DNA of 64,000 nucleotides from Burkholderia paludis (GTDB lineage: Bacteria > Pseudomonadota > Gammaproteobacteria > Burkholderiales > Burkholderiaceae): positions 184,458 to 248,457 of the forward strand of contig NZ_JPGL01000010.1 of assembly GCF_000732615.1 (NCBI RefSeq), in the 5' to 3' direction. How positions within the stretch are numbered: the first letter of the stretch is position 1; each line of letters starts with the position of its first letter. The notes beneath the pieces are model-generated. The model was given only the letters and a program-made list of their open reading frames with translations, had not been told where the DNA came from and ran no database searches. The position numbers were made by a program, and so were the translations under genes. Shown here in pieces: positions 29,465 through 38,240 of the stretch.

Positions 29465-30193
29465 CTATTTCGCCACCGACGCCCACAGCAACGAAGTGCC
29501 CGACACGAACATCAACCCGTCGACCAGGAGCCTGAACGACGACGACTTCATCCGGACAACGAATCGTTTCGCGATGAACGATCCCGCCATCAACGCGGCC
29601 CCGACTATCAGCCCTTTGGTCCACACGTCGAGCGGCAGCGCACCGGCTTCCCGGAACGTCGCGATCTTGGTCGCATAAACGGCCAAGGCCCCGGCGGCTT
29701 CCGTTGCAAGAAACGCTCCCCGCTCCAGGCCATAGGACGTGAAGACGGGCACGGTAATCGGGCCGGTCGACACGACGATTCCCGTCAGGAAGCCCACCGG
29801 GCCGCCGATCATCGCCAGGTTCCACAGGCTGAGCCGCGCGGAGCGGCGGGCAAGCCAGCGGCGCGCGGGAATCATCGCGATGAAGAACACGCCGAGCGCG
29901 ACGTCGACGAAGCGCGCAGGCAGCGCCAGCAACGTGCGAACGCCCAGCGCGACGCCGGGAACGGCCGTCAGGCAGTAGGCGCCGAGCGCCCGCCAGTCGA
30001 TCTCGCGTCGCCACGCGCATACCTTGCCGAGGTTGCCCATCACCGCGCCGATCGCCATGATCGGCACCGCACGCTGCGGCCCGAAGCAGATCACGAGCAC
30101 CGGCATCAGCATCATCGACGAACCCGTACCGACGATGCCGCTCAGCGTACCGGCCGCCACGCCGACGAACAGAACCAGCAGGTAGCCCGTCAT
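29465..30193 (-). CDS. TSUP (TauE/SafE) family membrane transporter
   Basis: This 242-residue permease has about eight hydrophobic segments and the TSUP signature LFVGVAAGTLSGIVGTGSSMMLMPVL, repeated in the second half as GFLTGIVVSTGPITVPVF. The family exports or imports sulfur-containing or organic anions such as sulfite or sulfoacetate; the substrate here is not predictable. The start at 30193 matches the family N-terminus, and a 44-codon upstream extension is not supported. A divergent LysR gene at 30425 is the likely regulator. Confidence 0.82.
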   Translation of the reverse strand: MTGYLLVLFVGVAAGTLSGIVGTGSSMMLMPVLVICFGPQRAVPIMAIGAVMGNLGKVCAWRREIDWRALGAYCLTAVPGVALGVRTLLALPARFVDVALGVFFIAMIPARRWLARRSARLSLWNLAMIGGPVGFLTGIVVSTGPITVPVFTSYGLERGAFLATEAAGALAVYATKIATFREAGALPLDVWTKGLIVGAALMAGSFIAKRFVVRMKSSSFRLLVDGLMFVSGTSLLWASVAK

Positions 30194-30424
30194 CGGCGAA
30201 GCAACGCGTCGGGTGCCGAGCCGATGCCGGCCCGGCGAGCCGATCGTAATGCGGGCGTCAGGGAGAATAAATCGCAGCGCATGGCCCCTCGGGCGAATGA
30301 CATTCCGGCCGAAGAGGCGCGACATGTCCGTTTCTTTTCAATTCCTTCGACGACGATCCTATCGTCGCCGGCTCCCCATATCAAATGAGTTAATATCGCC
30401 TCACATGAGAGAAAAAGTCACATC

Positions 30425-31381
30425 GTGAACCGCGCGAGGAAGCCGCAAGGCAATGACGGAAAGCTGCCGCCGCTCAATGCGCTTCGCCATTTCGAAGCGG
30501 TCGCGCGGCATGGCAGCCTGACGGCCGCCGCGGCCGACCTGCACGTCACGCACTGGGCTGTCGGCAAGCAGATCCGGCTGCTGGAAGACTGGTTCGGGGT
30601 GCCGCTGTTCGAGCGTCGCGCACGCGGCGTCGCCCTGACCGACGAAGGCGCCGCATTGCTCAACGACGTGAGCAGCACGTTCGAGCGGCTCGCCGCGACG
30701 GCGGGCCGGCTGCGCCGGCGTGGCGTCGCGCATCGGGTCTCGGGTATCGTGCGCGTGAACGTACAGCCGAGCTTCGCGCTGAACTGGCTGTTGCCGCGGC
30801 TCGGCGACTTCCAGGCCCGGTATCCCGAGATCGACCTGCGCCTGTCCACGACCTCGCGCAAATTGCGCTATATCGGTCACGCTTTCGATATCGGCGTGCG
30901 CGCCGGACGGGAAGAAGGCGACGGCGTGATCTCGCGGCGCCTGATGGCCGACGTGCGGCTGCCGGCCTGCAGCCCGGCGCTGCTGCACCGGCATCCCGTC
31001 CGGGAAGCGGCAGACCTGCGTCACCACACGCTGCTGCACTCCGCCACGACACGCACGGCGTGGTCGCACTGGCTCCGCGAGGCGGGCGCCTCCGAGCTTC
31101 GGCCGATGCGCGACGTCGAGGTCGAACACACCTATCTTCAACTGGCCGGTGCGATGGAGGGCCTGGGTGTCGCGCTCGCGTCGCTGCCGCTGATCGGGCG
31201 CGACCTGGCCGCGGGCCGCCTGGTCTGTCCGATACCGGCGCCGGTGTGGCACGCGCCGGACTACGAGTTGGTGATCAACGCCGAACGCGCCGACGACGAT
31301 GCCGTGATGGCATTCGAACAATGGATCACCGAGATGGCCGGCCCCGCCCCGATCCCGGGCCACACGGCGCCGGACGCGTAG
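30425..31381 (+). CDS. LysR-family regulator (GcvA-like)
   Basis: Residues 14-73 of this 318-residue protein form the winged helix (PPLNALRHFEAVARHGSLTAAAADLHVTHWAVGKQIRLLEDWFGVPLFERR). The GcvA-type effector domain is seen in NVQPSFALNWLLPRLGDFQARYPEIDLRL. It is divergent from the TSUP permease gene, 231 bases away, the usual layout for a LysR regulator and its target. Confidence 0.9.
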   Translation: MNRARKPQGNDGKLPPLNALRHFEAVARHGSLTAAAADLHVTHWAVGKQIRLLEDWFGVPLFERRARGVALTDEGAALLNDVSSTFERLAATAGRLRRRGVAHRVSGIVRVNVQPSFALNWLLPRLGDFQARYPEIDLRLSTTSRKLRYIGHAFDIGVRAGREEGDGVISRRLMADVRLPACSPALLHRHPVREAADLRHHTLLHSATTRTAWSHWLREAGASELRPMRDVEVEHTYLQLAGAMEGLGVALASLPLIGRDLAAGRLVCPIPAPVWHAPDYELVINAERADDDAVMAFEQWITEMAGPAPIPGHTAPDA

Positions 31382-31453
31382 CGTCGCCGGCGGCAAGCGC
31401 CGCCCGGCCGCCCGACGCGCATCGCCTCGCGAGCGCGCCGCTTCCCGGCAGGC

Positions 31454-32365
31454 TCAACCGGAAAGCGCCTCCTGAGACGTGTCCCGCTCGGCGGCATGCT
31501 CGAGCAGATGCGCGACGAAGCGGGTCAGCTTCGGCAGCGGCCGCCGGTCGTGCCGGTACACGATATGGATCGGATGCGGCTCGGGCAGATAGGCTTGCAG
31601 CACCGGCACCAGCGCCCCGCTCGCCAGATCGTGCGCCACCAGGACTTCCGGCTGCAGCAGCAATCCCGCGCCCGCGATGGCGGCCATGCGCAGGCCGTTG
31701 CCGTCGTCGCACGTGAATACCGGGTCCGTCGACACCGACGGCCCGTCCCAGCCCGCGAGTTTCCAGCCGTTACGTCCGTTCCATACCGAGTGGGACAGGC
31801 AATGATGCACGCCCAGGTCCTGCGGCGTCTCGGGACGGCCATGCCGCGCGAGGTAGCCGGGCGATGCGCAGATCGTCATGCGATACGGGGCCAGCGGCTT
31901 CGCGATCAGGTCGACATCGCCGAGCGCACCGATACGGATGGCCAGGTCGAACCCTTCGTCAACCAGGTCGACGACACGATTGCTCAACTCCAGCTCGATG
32001 CGCACGAGCGGATACATCTGCTGGAACGTGGCGGCCAGCGGCGCGACGACGCACGAGCCGAAAGTGAGCGGCGCGCTGATGCGCAACGTGCCGGACGGCG
32101 ACGCGCGCAACCGCTCGACCGAGGTCTCGGCCAGTCGCACGTGTTCAAGCGCGCGCTTCGCATCGTCGTAGAAGACACGCCCCGCATCCGTCAGGCTCTG
32201 CCGTCGCGTGGTGCGCTCGAGCATGCGCGCGCCGAGGCGCTCTTCCAGTTCGCGCACGTACTTGCCGACCATGACCGCCGACATTCCGAGCCGCTGCGCC
32301 GCCTCGGTGAAATTGCCGCCTTCCACGACGGCAACGAACGTTTCCATTGAGCGCAGCTTGTCCAT
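31454..32365 (-). CDS. LysR-family regulator
   Basis: This 303-residue protein starts with the winged helix MDKLRSMETFVAVVEGGNFTEAAQRLGMSAVMVGKYVRELEERLGARMLERTTR. The effector domain follows (LRISAPLTFGSCVVAPL and YRMTICASPGYLARHG). It is divergent from the SDR gene at 32472, which it probably controls through the dyad at 32378-32392. Confidence 0.92.
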   Translation of the reverse strand: MDKLRSMETFVAVVEGGNFTEAAQRLGMSAVMVGKYVRELEERLGARMLERTTRRQSLTDAGRVFYDDAKRALEHVRLAETSVERLRASPSGTLRISAPLTFGSCVVAPLAATFQQMYPLVRIELELSNRVVDLVDEGFDLAIRIGALGDVDLIAKPLAPYRMTICASPGYLARHGRPETPQDLGVHHCLSHSVWNGRNGWKLAGWDGPSVSTDPVFTCDDGNGLRMAAIAGAGLLLQPEVLVAHDLASGALVPVLQAYLPEPHPIHIVYRHDRRPLPKLTRFVAHLLEHAAERDTSQEALSG

Positions 32366-32377
32366 ATTGCGAACCGG

Positions 32378-32392
32378 CGATTAGTAGTATCG
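32378..32392. promoter_or_regulatory. LysR-type dyad between regulator and SDR gene
   Basis: CGAT-TAGTAGT-ATCG is a 15-bp interrupted palindrome of the size LysR regulators bind, 13 bases upstream of the LysR start codon and about 80 bases upstream of the SDR start. Confidence 0.45.
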
Positions 32393-32471
32393 AAAATTAG
32401 AGCACATTTATCGGCGCGCCGATTCGACGAACAATGGCCGCTCCAACCTGAATTCGACAAGGAGCCGTTCC

Positions 32472-33080
32472 ATGAAGATCGTTGTAATCGGCGCCGGCGG
32501 AGACGTCGGCCGTGCGGTGGCGGATGAGCTGGCGCGTGACGGAACCCATGCCGTCATTCGCGTCGGGCGCACGTCGGGCGACCATCAGGTCGACATCGCC
32601 CATGACGAGAGCGTGCATGCGCTGTTCGAAAAGATCGGGCGAGTCGACGCGATCGTCGCCGCCGCGGGCAATGTCATCCTGGCGCCGATCGAAAGGATGA
32701 CGACGGCTGAATTCCAACGGGGATTGCAGGACAAGCTGCTGGGTCAGGTACGCGTCGCGCTGGTCGGCCAGCACTACCTGTCCGACGGCGGATCGATCAC
32801 GCTGACCTCGGGCATCGCGGTCGACGATCCGGTTGCGCAAGGCGCCAACGCCGCGACGTCGAACGCCGGGATCGAAGGCTTCGTGCGCGCCGCCGCGTGC
32901 GATTTTCGGCGCGGCATCCGGATCAATGCCGTGAGCCCGACCGTCCTGACGGAATCGATGGACCGGTTCGGTCCGTTTTTTCCGGGCTGCGAGAGCGTGC
33001 CGGCCGCGCGCGTGGCGTTGGCCTATCGCCGCAGCGTGGAAGGGGTGCATAGCGGTCGCGTCTATCGCGTGGGTCATTGA
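32472..33080 (+). CDS. Short-chain dehydrogenase-like protein without the usual catalytic Tyr/Lys
   Basis: This 202-residue Rossmann protein has the NAD(P)-binding start VVIGAGGDVGRAVADEL and an AAAGN motif in place of NNAG. After the Ser-containing TLTSG strand the segment where Tyr-x3-Lys is expected reads QGANAATSNAGIEGFVRAA, with no Tyr or Lys. It may be a non-classical SDR acting by another mechanism or a ligand-binding relative. The start at 32472 follows AAGGAGC, a strong ribosome site. Confidence 0.82.
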   Translation: MKIVVIGAGGDVGRAVADELARDGTHAVIRVGRTSGDHQVDIAHDESVHALFEKIGRVDAIVAAAGNVILAPIERMTTAEFQRGLQDKLLGQVRVALVGQHYLSDGGSITLTSGIAVDDPVAQGANAATSNAGIEGFVRAAACDFRRGIRINAVSPTVLTESMDRFGPFFPGCESVPAARVALAYRRSVEGVHSGRVYRVGH

Positions 33081-33364
33081 CGCAGCGGGCTCGCCGCGCG
33101 AGCCCGCTTCCCGCGCTGCGCCGCCTGCCCGGGGTTCCGCCAGGCCGTCACGGCGCCGACGACCGGCAGCAGCGCCGAGACGGGCAACGCCCGCTCCACC
33201 CCGTCGATGAACGACGCCGCCCCGGGCGCCCGCACGAAGAAGCCGAACAACGCGCCCCCCCCATCACGCCGCCCACCTGCCGCGCGGTGTTCAGCAACCC
33301 CGACGCGATCCCGGATTGCGCGGCGCTCACGGCGGCCCGCGCCGCCCCGGTCTCCCCGTGTTCG
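33074..33364 (-). pseudogene. C-terminal remnant of an MFS transporter
   Basis: The minus strand encodes SAAQSGIASGLLNTARQVGGVMG, the motif of the last third of drug-efflux MFS proteins, followed after a frame change by GFFVRAPGAASFIDGVERALPVSALLPVVGAV. The frame changes at an 8-G run (33255-33262), where 6 G would restore it. Only about 95 residues are present. The remnant lies between the SDR gene, overlapping its end by a few bases, and the LysR gene at 33365. Confidence 0.78.
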
Positions 33365-34288
33365 TCAGGCCGCCGCCCTCAACCACGCAAGCAGATCCGC
33401 CTGCGCCGTGCCGTCCGCGATGGGCGCCGGCGTCAGCAGGCAATAGTGCGAGCCGTCGTCGACGAACCCCATCGGCGCGACCAGCACGCCGCTGTCGATG
33501 TCGTCGCGAACGAGATGCCACGGGCCGATCGCGACGCCGAGCCCCGCGACCGCCGCCTGCAGGCTGAAATAGAAATGGTCGAACCGCTGCCCGCGCTCGC
33601 CCGCGGCCGGCCGATTCGCCGCCGCGGCCCATTCCTTCCATGCGCCCGGCCGGGTCCGCGTATGCAGTAGCGGCACATCGGGCTTCAACGTGCAATCGCC
33701 GCGACGCGAGGCAAACCACGCACCGGCCTTGTCGGGCCGGCAGACCGGCCCCACCCGCTCGGCGAACAGCGGCTCGGCGTGACAACCGGCGGGCCACGCA
33801 AAATCGCTGCGACGAATCGCCATGTCGATGCCGCCGTCGAACGAGAACGGCCCGCCCCCGGCCGCCAGGTGAATGTCGACGCCCGCATGCCGCGCCTGGA
33901 AATCCGGCCAGCGCGGAATCAGCCAGCGCATCAGCAGCGTCGGTTCGCACGACAGGACCCAGCGCCGCGCCCGCGCAGCCTCGACGCGCAATTCGTCCGC
34001 CGCGTGACGCATCAGCCCCAGCCCGTCATGCACCGCCCGGGCCAGCTTGCGGCCCGCGTCGGTCAGAAACACGCGACGGCTGCGCCGCTCGAACAGCGCC
34101 ACGCCCAGATCGTCCTCGAGCAGTCGCACCGCCCGGCTGACCGCGCCGTGCGTCACGCACAGCTCGTCGGCGGCCCGGCTGAAATGCTCGTGACGCGCCG
34201 CCGCCTCGAAGCAGCGCAAGGCCATCAGCGATGGCAGGTGCGAACGGATCGATGGTGAATCCAGCTCACCATTCTGGTCAGAAATCAT
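33365..34288 (-). CDS. LysR-family regulator (GcvA-like)
   Basis: This 307-residue protein has the helix-turn-helix LPSLMALRCFEAAARHEHFSRAADELCVTHGAVSRAVRLLEDDLGVALFERR and an effector domain beginning LSCEPTLLMRWLIPRWPDFQARH. The start at 34288 is the first supported by similarity; a 71-codon upstream extension is not. It is divergent from a LysE-type exporter gene 67 bases away, as in the classic LysG/LysE arrangement. Confidence 0.9.
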   Translation of the reverse strand: MISDQNGELDSPSIRSHLPSLMALRCFEAAARHEHFSRAADELCVTHGAVSRAVRLLEDDLGVALFERRSRRVFLTDAGRKLARAVHDGLGLMRHAADELRVEAARARRWVLSCEPTLLMRWLIPRWPDFQARHAGVDIHLAAGGGPFSFDGGIDMAIRRSDFAWPAGCHAEPLFAERVGPVCRPDKAGAWFASRRGDCTLKPDVPLLHTRTRPGAWKEWAAAANRPAAGERGQRFDHFYFSLQAAVAGLGVAIGPWHLVRDDIDSGVLVAPMGFVDDGSHYCLLTPAPIADGTAQADLLAWLRAAA

Positions 34289-34355
34289 CGCTTTTCCCGG
34301 GCGGATACGGTCTCTACGATTGTGCCATGACGACACCGACCGAAAGGACGACACG

Positions 34356-34973
34356 ATGACAGAATGGATAGTTGTAGTCACGATCACGCTGCTGGCCGTG
34401 ATCAGCCCGGGCCCCGACTTCGCGATGGTCACGCGCAACAGCCTGATGCTGTCGCGCCGCTCGGGCGTGCTCACGGCACTCGGGATCGGGCTCGGCGTCA
34501 CGGTCCACGTGAGCTACACGCTGCTGGGCGTGGGCCTGCTGATCCGGCAATCGCCGTGGCTCTTCAATACCGTCAAGCTGATCGGCGCGGTCTACCTGGT
34601 CTACCTGGGCGCAAGGATGCTCATGACGAAGGCCGCCGACGGGCAACCCGCCGCCCGGGTCGCGCCGCTGTCCGACCTGGCCGCGCTGCGCACCGGCTTC
34701 CTGACCAATGCGCTGAACCCCAAGACCACGGTGTTCATCGTCAGCCTGTTCATGCAGGCCGTGCGACCCGACACGCCGCTGATCGTGCAGCTCGGCTATG
34801 GCGCGTTCATCGCGCTGGCGCACGCCGGCTGGTTCAGCCTGGTCGCCCTGTGCTTCTCCGCGCCGGCCGTCCGCGATCGCCTGCTGTCGCTGCGCCACTG
34901 GATCGACCGCACCTTCGGATGCCTGCTCGTGGGCTTCGGCGTCGCGCTCGCGATCGCGCGCGGCGGACGCTGA
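34356..34973 (+). CDS. LysE/RhtB family amino-acid exporter
   Basis: This 205-residue, six-helix protein has the family start TITLLAVISPGPDFAMVTRNSL and the LIGAVYLVYLGARML and FLTNALNPKTTVFIVSLF segments. It probably exports an amino acid or analogue under control of the adjacent LysR regulator. The ATG at 34356 is chosen by similarity. Confidence 0.92.
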   Translation: MTEWIVVVTITLLAVISPGPDFAMVTRNSLMLSRRSGVLTALGIGLGVTVHVSYTLLGVGLLIRQSPWLFNTVKLIGAVYLVYLGARMLMTKAADGQPAARVAPLSDLAALRTGFLTNALNPKTTVFIVSLFMQAVRPDTPLIVQLGYGAFIALAHAGWFSLVALCFSAPAVRDRLLSLRHWIDRTFGCLLVGFGVALAIARGGR

Positions 34974-34998
34974 TCCGGACGCCCGCGCTGGCGCCGCC

Positions 34999-35031
34999 GC
35001 CGGGCGCGGCCGGGCCGACGGGCCGCCCGGC
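34999..35031. terminator. Hairpin between the exporter and the aldehyde dehydrogenase gene
   Basis: GCCGGGC and GCCCGGC arms (34999-35005 and 35025-35031) enclose a second GGCC-rich stem. It lies between convergent genes and immediately next to the dehydrogenase stop codon, so it may serve both. No T-run is present. Confidence 0.5.
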
Positions 35032-36507
35032 TCAGCGCCGCGTGCTCAAGCCCGCCCGCGCGCCGACCGGCTCCCGGCTGCGCCCGAGCAGCGCCGCCAG
35101 CGAGAGATCCGCGAGCTTGCCGAACGGCGCGCGCAGCAGGCTCGGCAGGTTCCAGCGCCCCTGCACGAACACGCCCTTGGCATGGCTCATCGCGCGGAAC
35201 CCCTCGATGCCGTGATACGCGCCCATCCCGCTCGGGCCGACACCGCCGAACGGCAGGTCTTCCTGCGCGACATGCAGCAGCGTGTTGTTGATGCCGACGT
35301 TGCCCGACGTGGTGCGCGCCAGCAACGTCTCGCAATCGCCGTCCCGCGCGCCGAAGTAATACAGCGCAAGCGGCCGCGGGCGCGCATTCACGTAATCGAC
35401 GACTTCGTCGATCGTGCGATACGTGCGCACCGGCAGGATCGGCCCGAAGATCTCTTCCTGCATGACGGCCGTATCGTCGCCGGCCCCGACGATCAGCGTG
35501 GGCGCGAGCGTCCGCTTGCGGGTGGCCGCCTGCTTCGGGTTCACGCCCGCCTCGATCACGCGCGCGCCTTTGCTGCGCGCCTCGTCGACGAGCCCTTTCA
35601 ATCGATCGAAATGCCGGTCGCTGACGATCGACGTGTAGTCCTGGCTGGTCGGCCCGCCCGGGTAGAAACGCGCAACGGCCGCATCGTATTGCGTGACGAA
35701 CGCGTCCAGGTCGTCCTCGTGCACCAGCGCGTAGTCGGGCGCCACGCAGGTCTGCCCGCCGTTCGACAGCTTGCCGAACACGATGCTGGAGACCGACCGC
35801 TCGTCGACGCGCCCCCTCGCGACGATCGCCGGGCTCTTGCCGCCGAGTTCGAGCGTCACCGGCACCAGGTTGTCGCTGGCCGCCTTCATGACCTTGCGGC
35901 CCACCTGCGTGCTGCCGGTAAACAGCAGATGATCGAACGGCAGGCCGCTGAACGCGGCGCCGATTTCCGGCCCGCCGAGCACGACCGCGACTTCTTCGCT
36001 CGCGAAGGTCTCCGCGAGCATCCGGCGCATCACCTCGCTGGTGCGCGGCGTCAGCTCCGAGGGCTTGAGCATCGCGCGATTGCCCGCGGCCAGCGCGGTG
36101 GCAAGCGGAATGAAGGTCAGCGCGAACGGGTAGTTCCACGGCGCCATCACGCCGACGACGCCCAGCGGCTGATATTCCACATGGGCGTGCCCGGCGCGAT
36201 AGAGGAGGCCGACATGCCGGCGCTGCGGCTTCATGAAGCGGCGCAGGTTGCGCGTCAGGTAGTCGATCGCCTGGATCACGCCGACCAGTTCCATGATCGC
36301 CGTCTCGTGTCGCGAGCGATGCCCGAAATCGGCGCTGACCGCCTCCTCCACTTCGCGGCGATATGCGAGCACCACGGCGCGCAGCCGCGCGAGCCGCGCC
36401 TTGCGCTGCTGCAGGCTCGGCGGCCCCTCGCCGACAAACGCGTCGCGCTGGCGGGCCAGCAACGCCGCCGGATCGAGGCTCGAGCGGGATTCCGCGGAAA
36501 CGGCCAT
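35032..36507 (-). CDS. Aldehyde dehydrogenase, coniferyl aldehyde dehydrogenase-like
   Basis: This 491-residue class-3 type aldehyde dehydrogenase oxidises an aldehyde with NAD(P). Key motifs: PLGVVGVMAPWNYPFALTF, KPSELTPRTSE, FTGSTQVGRKVM, the catalytic Glu in LELGGKSP, and the catalytic Cys in NGGQTCVAPDY. The C-terminus extends beyond the catalytic core. It resembles coniferyl aldehyde dehydrogenases, but aldehyde range cannot be read from sequence. It is divergent from a TetR regulator that shares its operator region. Confidence 0.9.
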   Translation of the reverse strand: MAVSAESRSSLDPAALLARQRDAFVGEGPPSLQQRKARLARLRAVVLAYRREVEEAVSADFGHRSRHETAIMELVGVIQAIDYLTRNLRRFMKPQRRHVGLLYRAGHAHVEYQPLGVVGVMAPWNYPFALTFIPLATALAAGNRAMLKPSELTPRTSEVMRRMLAETFASEEVAVVLGGPEIGAAFSGLPFDHLLFTGSTQVGRKVMKAASDNLVPVTLELGGKSPAIVARGRVDERSVSSIVFGKLSNGGQTCVAPDYALVHEDDLDAFVTQYDAAVARFYPGGPTSQDYTSIVSDRHFDRLKGLVDEARSKGARVIEAGVNPKQAATRKRTLAPTLIVGAGDDTAVMQEEIFGPILPVRTYRTIDEVVDYVNARPRPLALYYFGARDGDCETLLARTTSGNVGINNTLLHVAQEDLPFGGVGPSGMGAYHGIEGFRAMSHAKGVFVQGRWNLPSLLRAPFGKLADLSLAALLGRSREPVGARAGLSTRR

Positions 36508-36527
36508 GGTGCACCTCACGAAAGAGC

Positions 36528-36548
36528 GTTGATGTAGACACTGTCAAC
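36528..36548. promoter_or_regulatory. TetR-type operator candidate between aldehyde dehydrogenase and regulator genes
   Basis: A 21-bp dyad with outer arms GTTGA and TCAAC and a central GAC core lies 20 bases upstream of the dehydrogenase start. A half-site-like CTGTCAAC recurs at 36584-36591 near the TetR gene start. Confidence 0.5.
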
Positions 36549-36606
36549 TTGCATGCAGCGGATCATAGGCCCACAATGTTTTCCCTGTCAACATAGGAGA
36601 AGCACG

Positions 36607-37260
36607 ATGCCGTCGAACGCGGATGCGGACACCGGGCACAAGGCTTATCACCACGGCGATCTGCGTCGCGCAATCATCGACACGGCGCTCGACACGCTGC
36701 AGGAGCAACAAGGCTGGCAGTTCACGCTGCGTGAAATCGCGCGGCGGGCGAACGTCAGCCACTCCGCGCCGTACCGGCATTTCCCGGACAAGGCCGCGCT
36801 GCTTCACGAACTGGCGCTGATCGGTTTCGACCGCCTGCGCGACGAACTCGCCGCGTCCGTCGATCCGGCCGCGGACGCGCCGGCGGTGCTGCTGGCGCTC
36901 GCGTACGCCCATCTCGCGTTCGGGCAGCGCAACCCGGACCTCTACCGGCTGATGTTTGCCGCTGACGCCGGGGAGCCTTCGGACATCCACCTCGATCCGC
37001 GCGTCCAGGCGCCGTTCCTGCTGGTGGTCGACCTCCTGGAGTGCGGCCAGCGCGCCGGCACGATCCGCCCGCGTCCGGCGCTCGGCCAGGCGACCGCCTG
37101 CTGGGCGCACCTGCATGGCCTGACGATGCTCGCGATCGACGGGCGCCTGGTGCGCGAGAAGGTCGGCGATCATGCGATCGAGGATGCATTGGCGACGCTG
37201 CTGGACGGCCTCGTGCTGCCCGACGGGCACGCGCCGACGGCCCGCACGAAAGACGCTTGA
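36607..37260 (+). CDS. TetR/AcrR family regulator
   Basis: This 217-residue protein has the helix-turn-helix RAIIDTALDTLQEQQGWQFTLREIARRANVSHSAPYRHFPDKAALL at about 18-65, then a TetR_C_33-like ligand domain with FGQRNPDLYRLMF. A strong AGGAG precedes the ATG by 7 bases. It probably represses the divergent aldehyde dehydrogenase gene until a ligand binds. Confidence 0.92.
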   Translation: MPSNADADTGHKAYHHGDLRRAIIDTALDTLQEQQGWQFTLREIARRANVSHSAPYRHFPDKAALLHELALIGFDRLRDELAASVDPAADAPAVLLALAYAHLAFGQRNPDLYRLMFAADAGEPSDIHLDPRVQAPFLLVVDLLECGQRAGTIRPRPALGQATACWAHLHGLTMLAIDGRLVREKVGDHAIEDALATLLDGLVLPDGHAPTARTKDA

Positions 37261-37287
37261 CCTTCGATTTAACTTGAAGGTTATGGT
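37257..37287 (+). promoter_or_regulatory. MerR-type promoter for the DJ-1/PfpI gene
   Basis: A -35 TTGACC and a -10 TATGGT are separated by 19 bp, the abnormal spacing of MerR-activated promoters. The spacer carries a perfect dyad ACCTTC-N10-GAAGGT (37260-37281). The -35 overlaps the end of the TetR gene. No MerR gene is in the window. Confidence 0.72.
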
Positions 37288-37392
37288 TTGCCTCGGCAGC
37301 GTATCGAGGCCATGGGTATGGGTACTGCCATCCGACAATCCGGCGGCGCGTCGCAGACGTCCGCCCTTGGCCGATCAACCGGGAACCGCATC

Positions 37393-38076
37393 ATGACCAA
37401 GCGTATCCTTCACGTCGTCAGCAACGTCGCGCACTACGCCGATCCGTCGCAACCGACCGGCCTGTGGCTGTCCGAGCTGACGCATGCCCATCACATCTTC
37501 GCGGCGCACGGCTACGAGCAGCGGCTCGTGAGCCCGAAGGGCGGCGTGTCGCCGCTGGAGCCGCGCTCGCTCAAATGGCCGCATGCCGACGCCGCCGCGA
37601 AGGCGTGGCGCGCCGACCAGGCCAACGCGACGCTGCTCGCCACCACGGCGCGCCCCGACGAGATCGATCCGGCCGATTTCGATGCGATCTACTTCACCGG
37701 CGGCCACGCGGTGATGTGGGACTACCCGGACGACGCGGGCCTGCAGCGGCTCACCCGCGAGATCTACGAACGCGGCGGCATCGTGTCGTCGGTCTGCCAC
37801 GGCTACTGCGGGCTGCTGAACACGAAGCTGTCGGACGGCTCGCTGCTGGTCGCCGGACGCCGGATCACCGGCTATTCGTGGGTGGAGGAAATCCTCGCCG
37901 GCGTGGCGAAGAAGGTGCCCTATAACGTCGAGCAGCAGATGCAGGAGCGCGGTGCGCGCTACGAGAAGGCGCTGCTGCCGTTCACGTCGAACGTCGTCGT
38001 CGACGGCCGCCTGGTCACCGGCCAGAATCCGCAATCCGCAAAGGCGACCGCCGAACAGGTCGTCGCGCTTCTTTGA
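37393..38076 (+). CDS. DJ-1/PfpI (ThiJ) family protein, Hsp31-like
   Basis: This 227-residue class I glutamine-amidotransferase-like protein carries the nucleophile elbow SSVCHGYCGLL (Cys followed by His) and a Glu-containing ISPKGG-like strand (LVSPKGGVSPLEP). Relatives act as glyoxalase III, deglycases or chaperones in carbonyl stress. The segment YFTGGHAVMWDYPDD is typical of the Hsp31 branch. The start at 37393 lies about 100 bases after the MerR-type promoter, which fits induction by a reactive carbonyl or redox signal. Confidence 0.85.
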   Translation: MTKRILHVVSNVAHYADPSQPTGLWLSELTHAHHIFAAHGYEQRLVSPKGGVSPLEPRSLKWPHADAAAKAWRADQANATLLATTARPDEIDPADFDAIYFTGGHAVMWDYPDDAGLQRLTREIYERGGIVSSVCHGYCGLLNTKLSDGSLLVAGRRITGYSWVEEILAGVAKKVPYNVEQQMQERGARYEKALLPFTSNVVVDGRLVTGQNPQSAKATAEQVVALL

Positions 38077-38240
38077 CGTGATGTGATGCGACGCGACGTG
38101 ACGGCCGCCGCCCCGGGAGCAGGCCGTCCGGCGCGACACCCGTTCGTCACGCGCGGAGGCGGCGCCGTCGCCTTCGTCCATCGCATTCGCGGGCGGGATG
38201 CGCGACGGCAGCGTCCTTGAACGACGAACGGCACGCGCGC

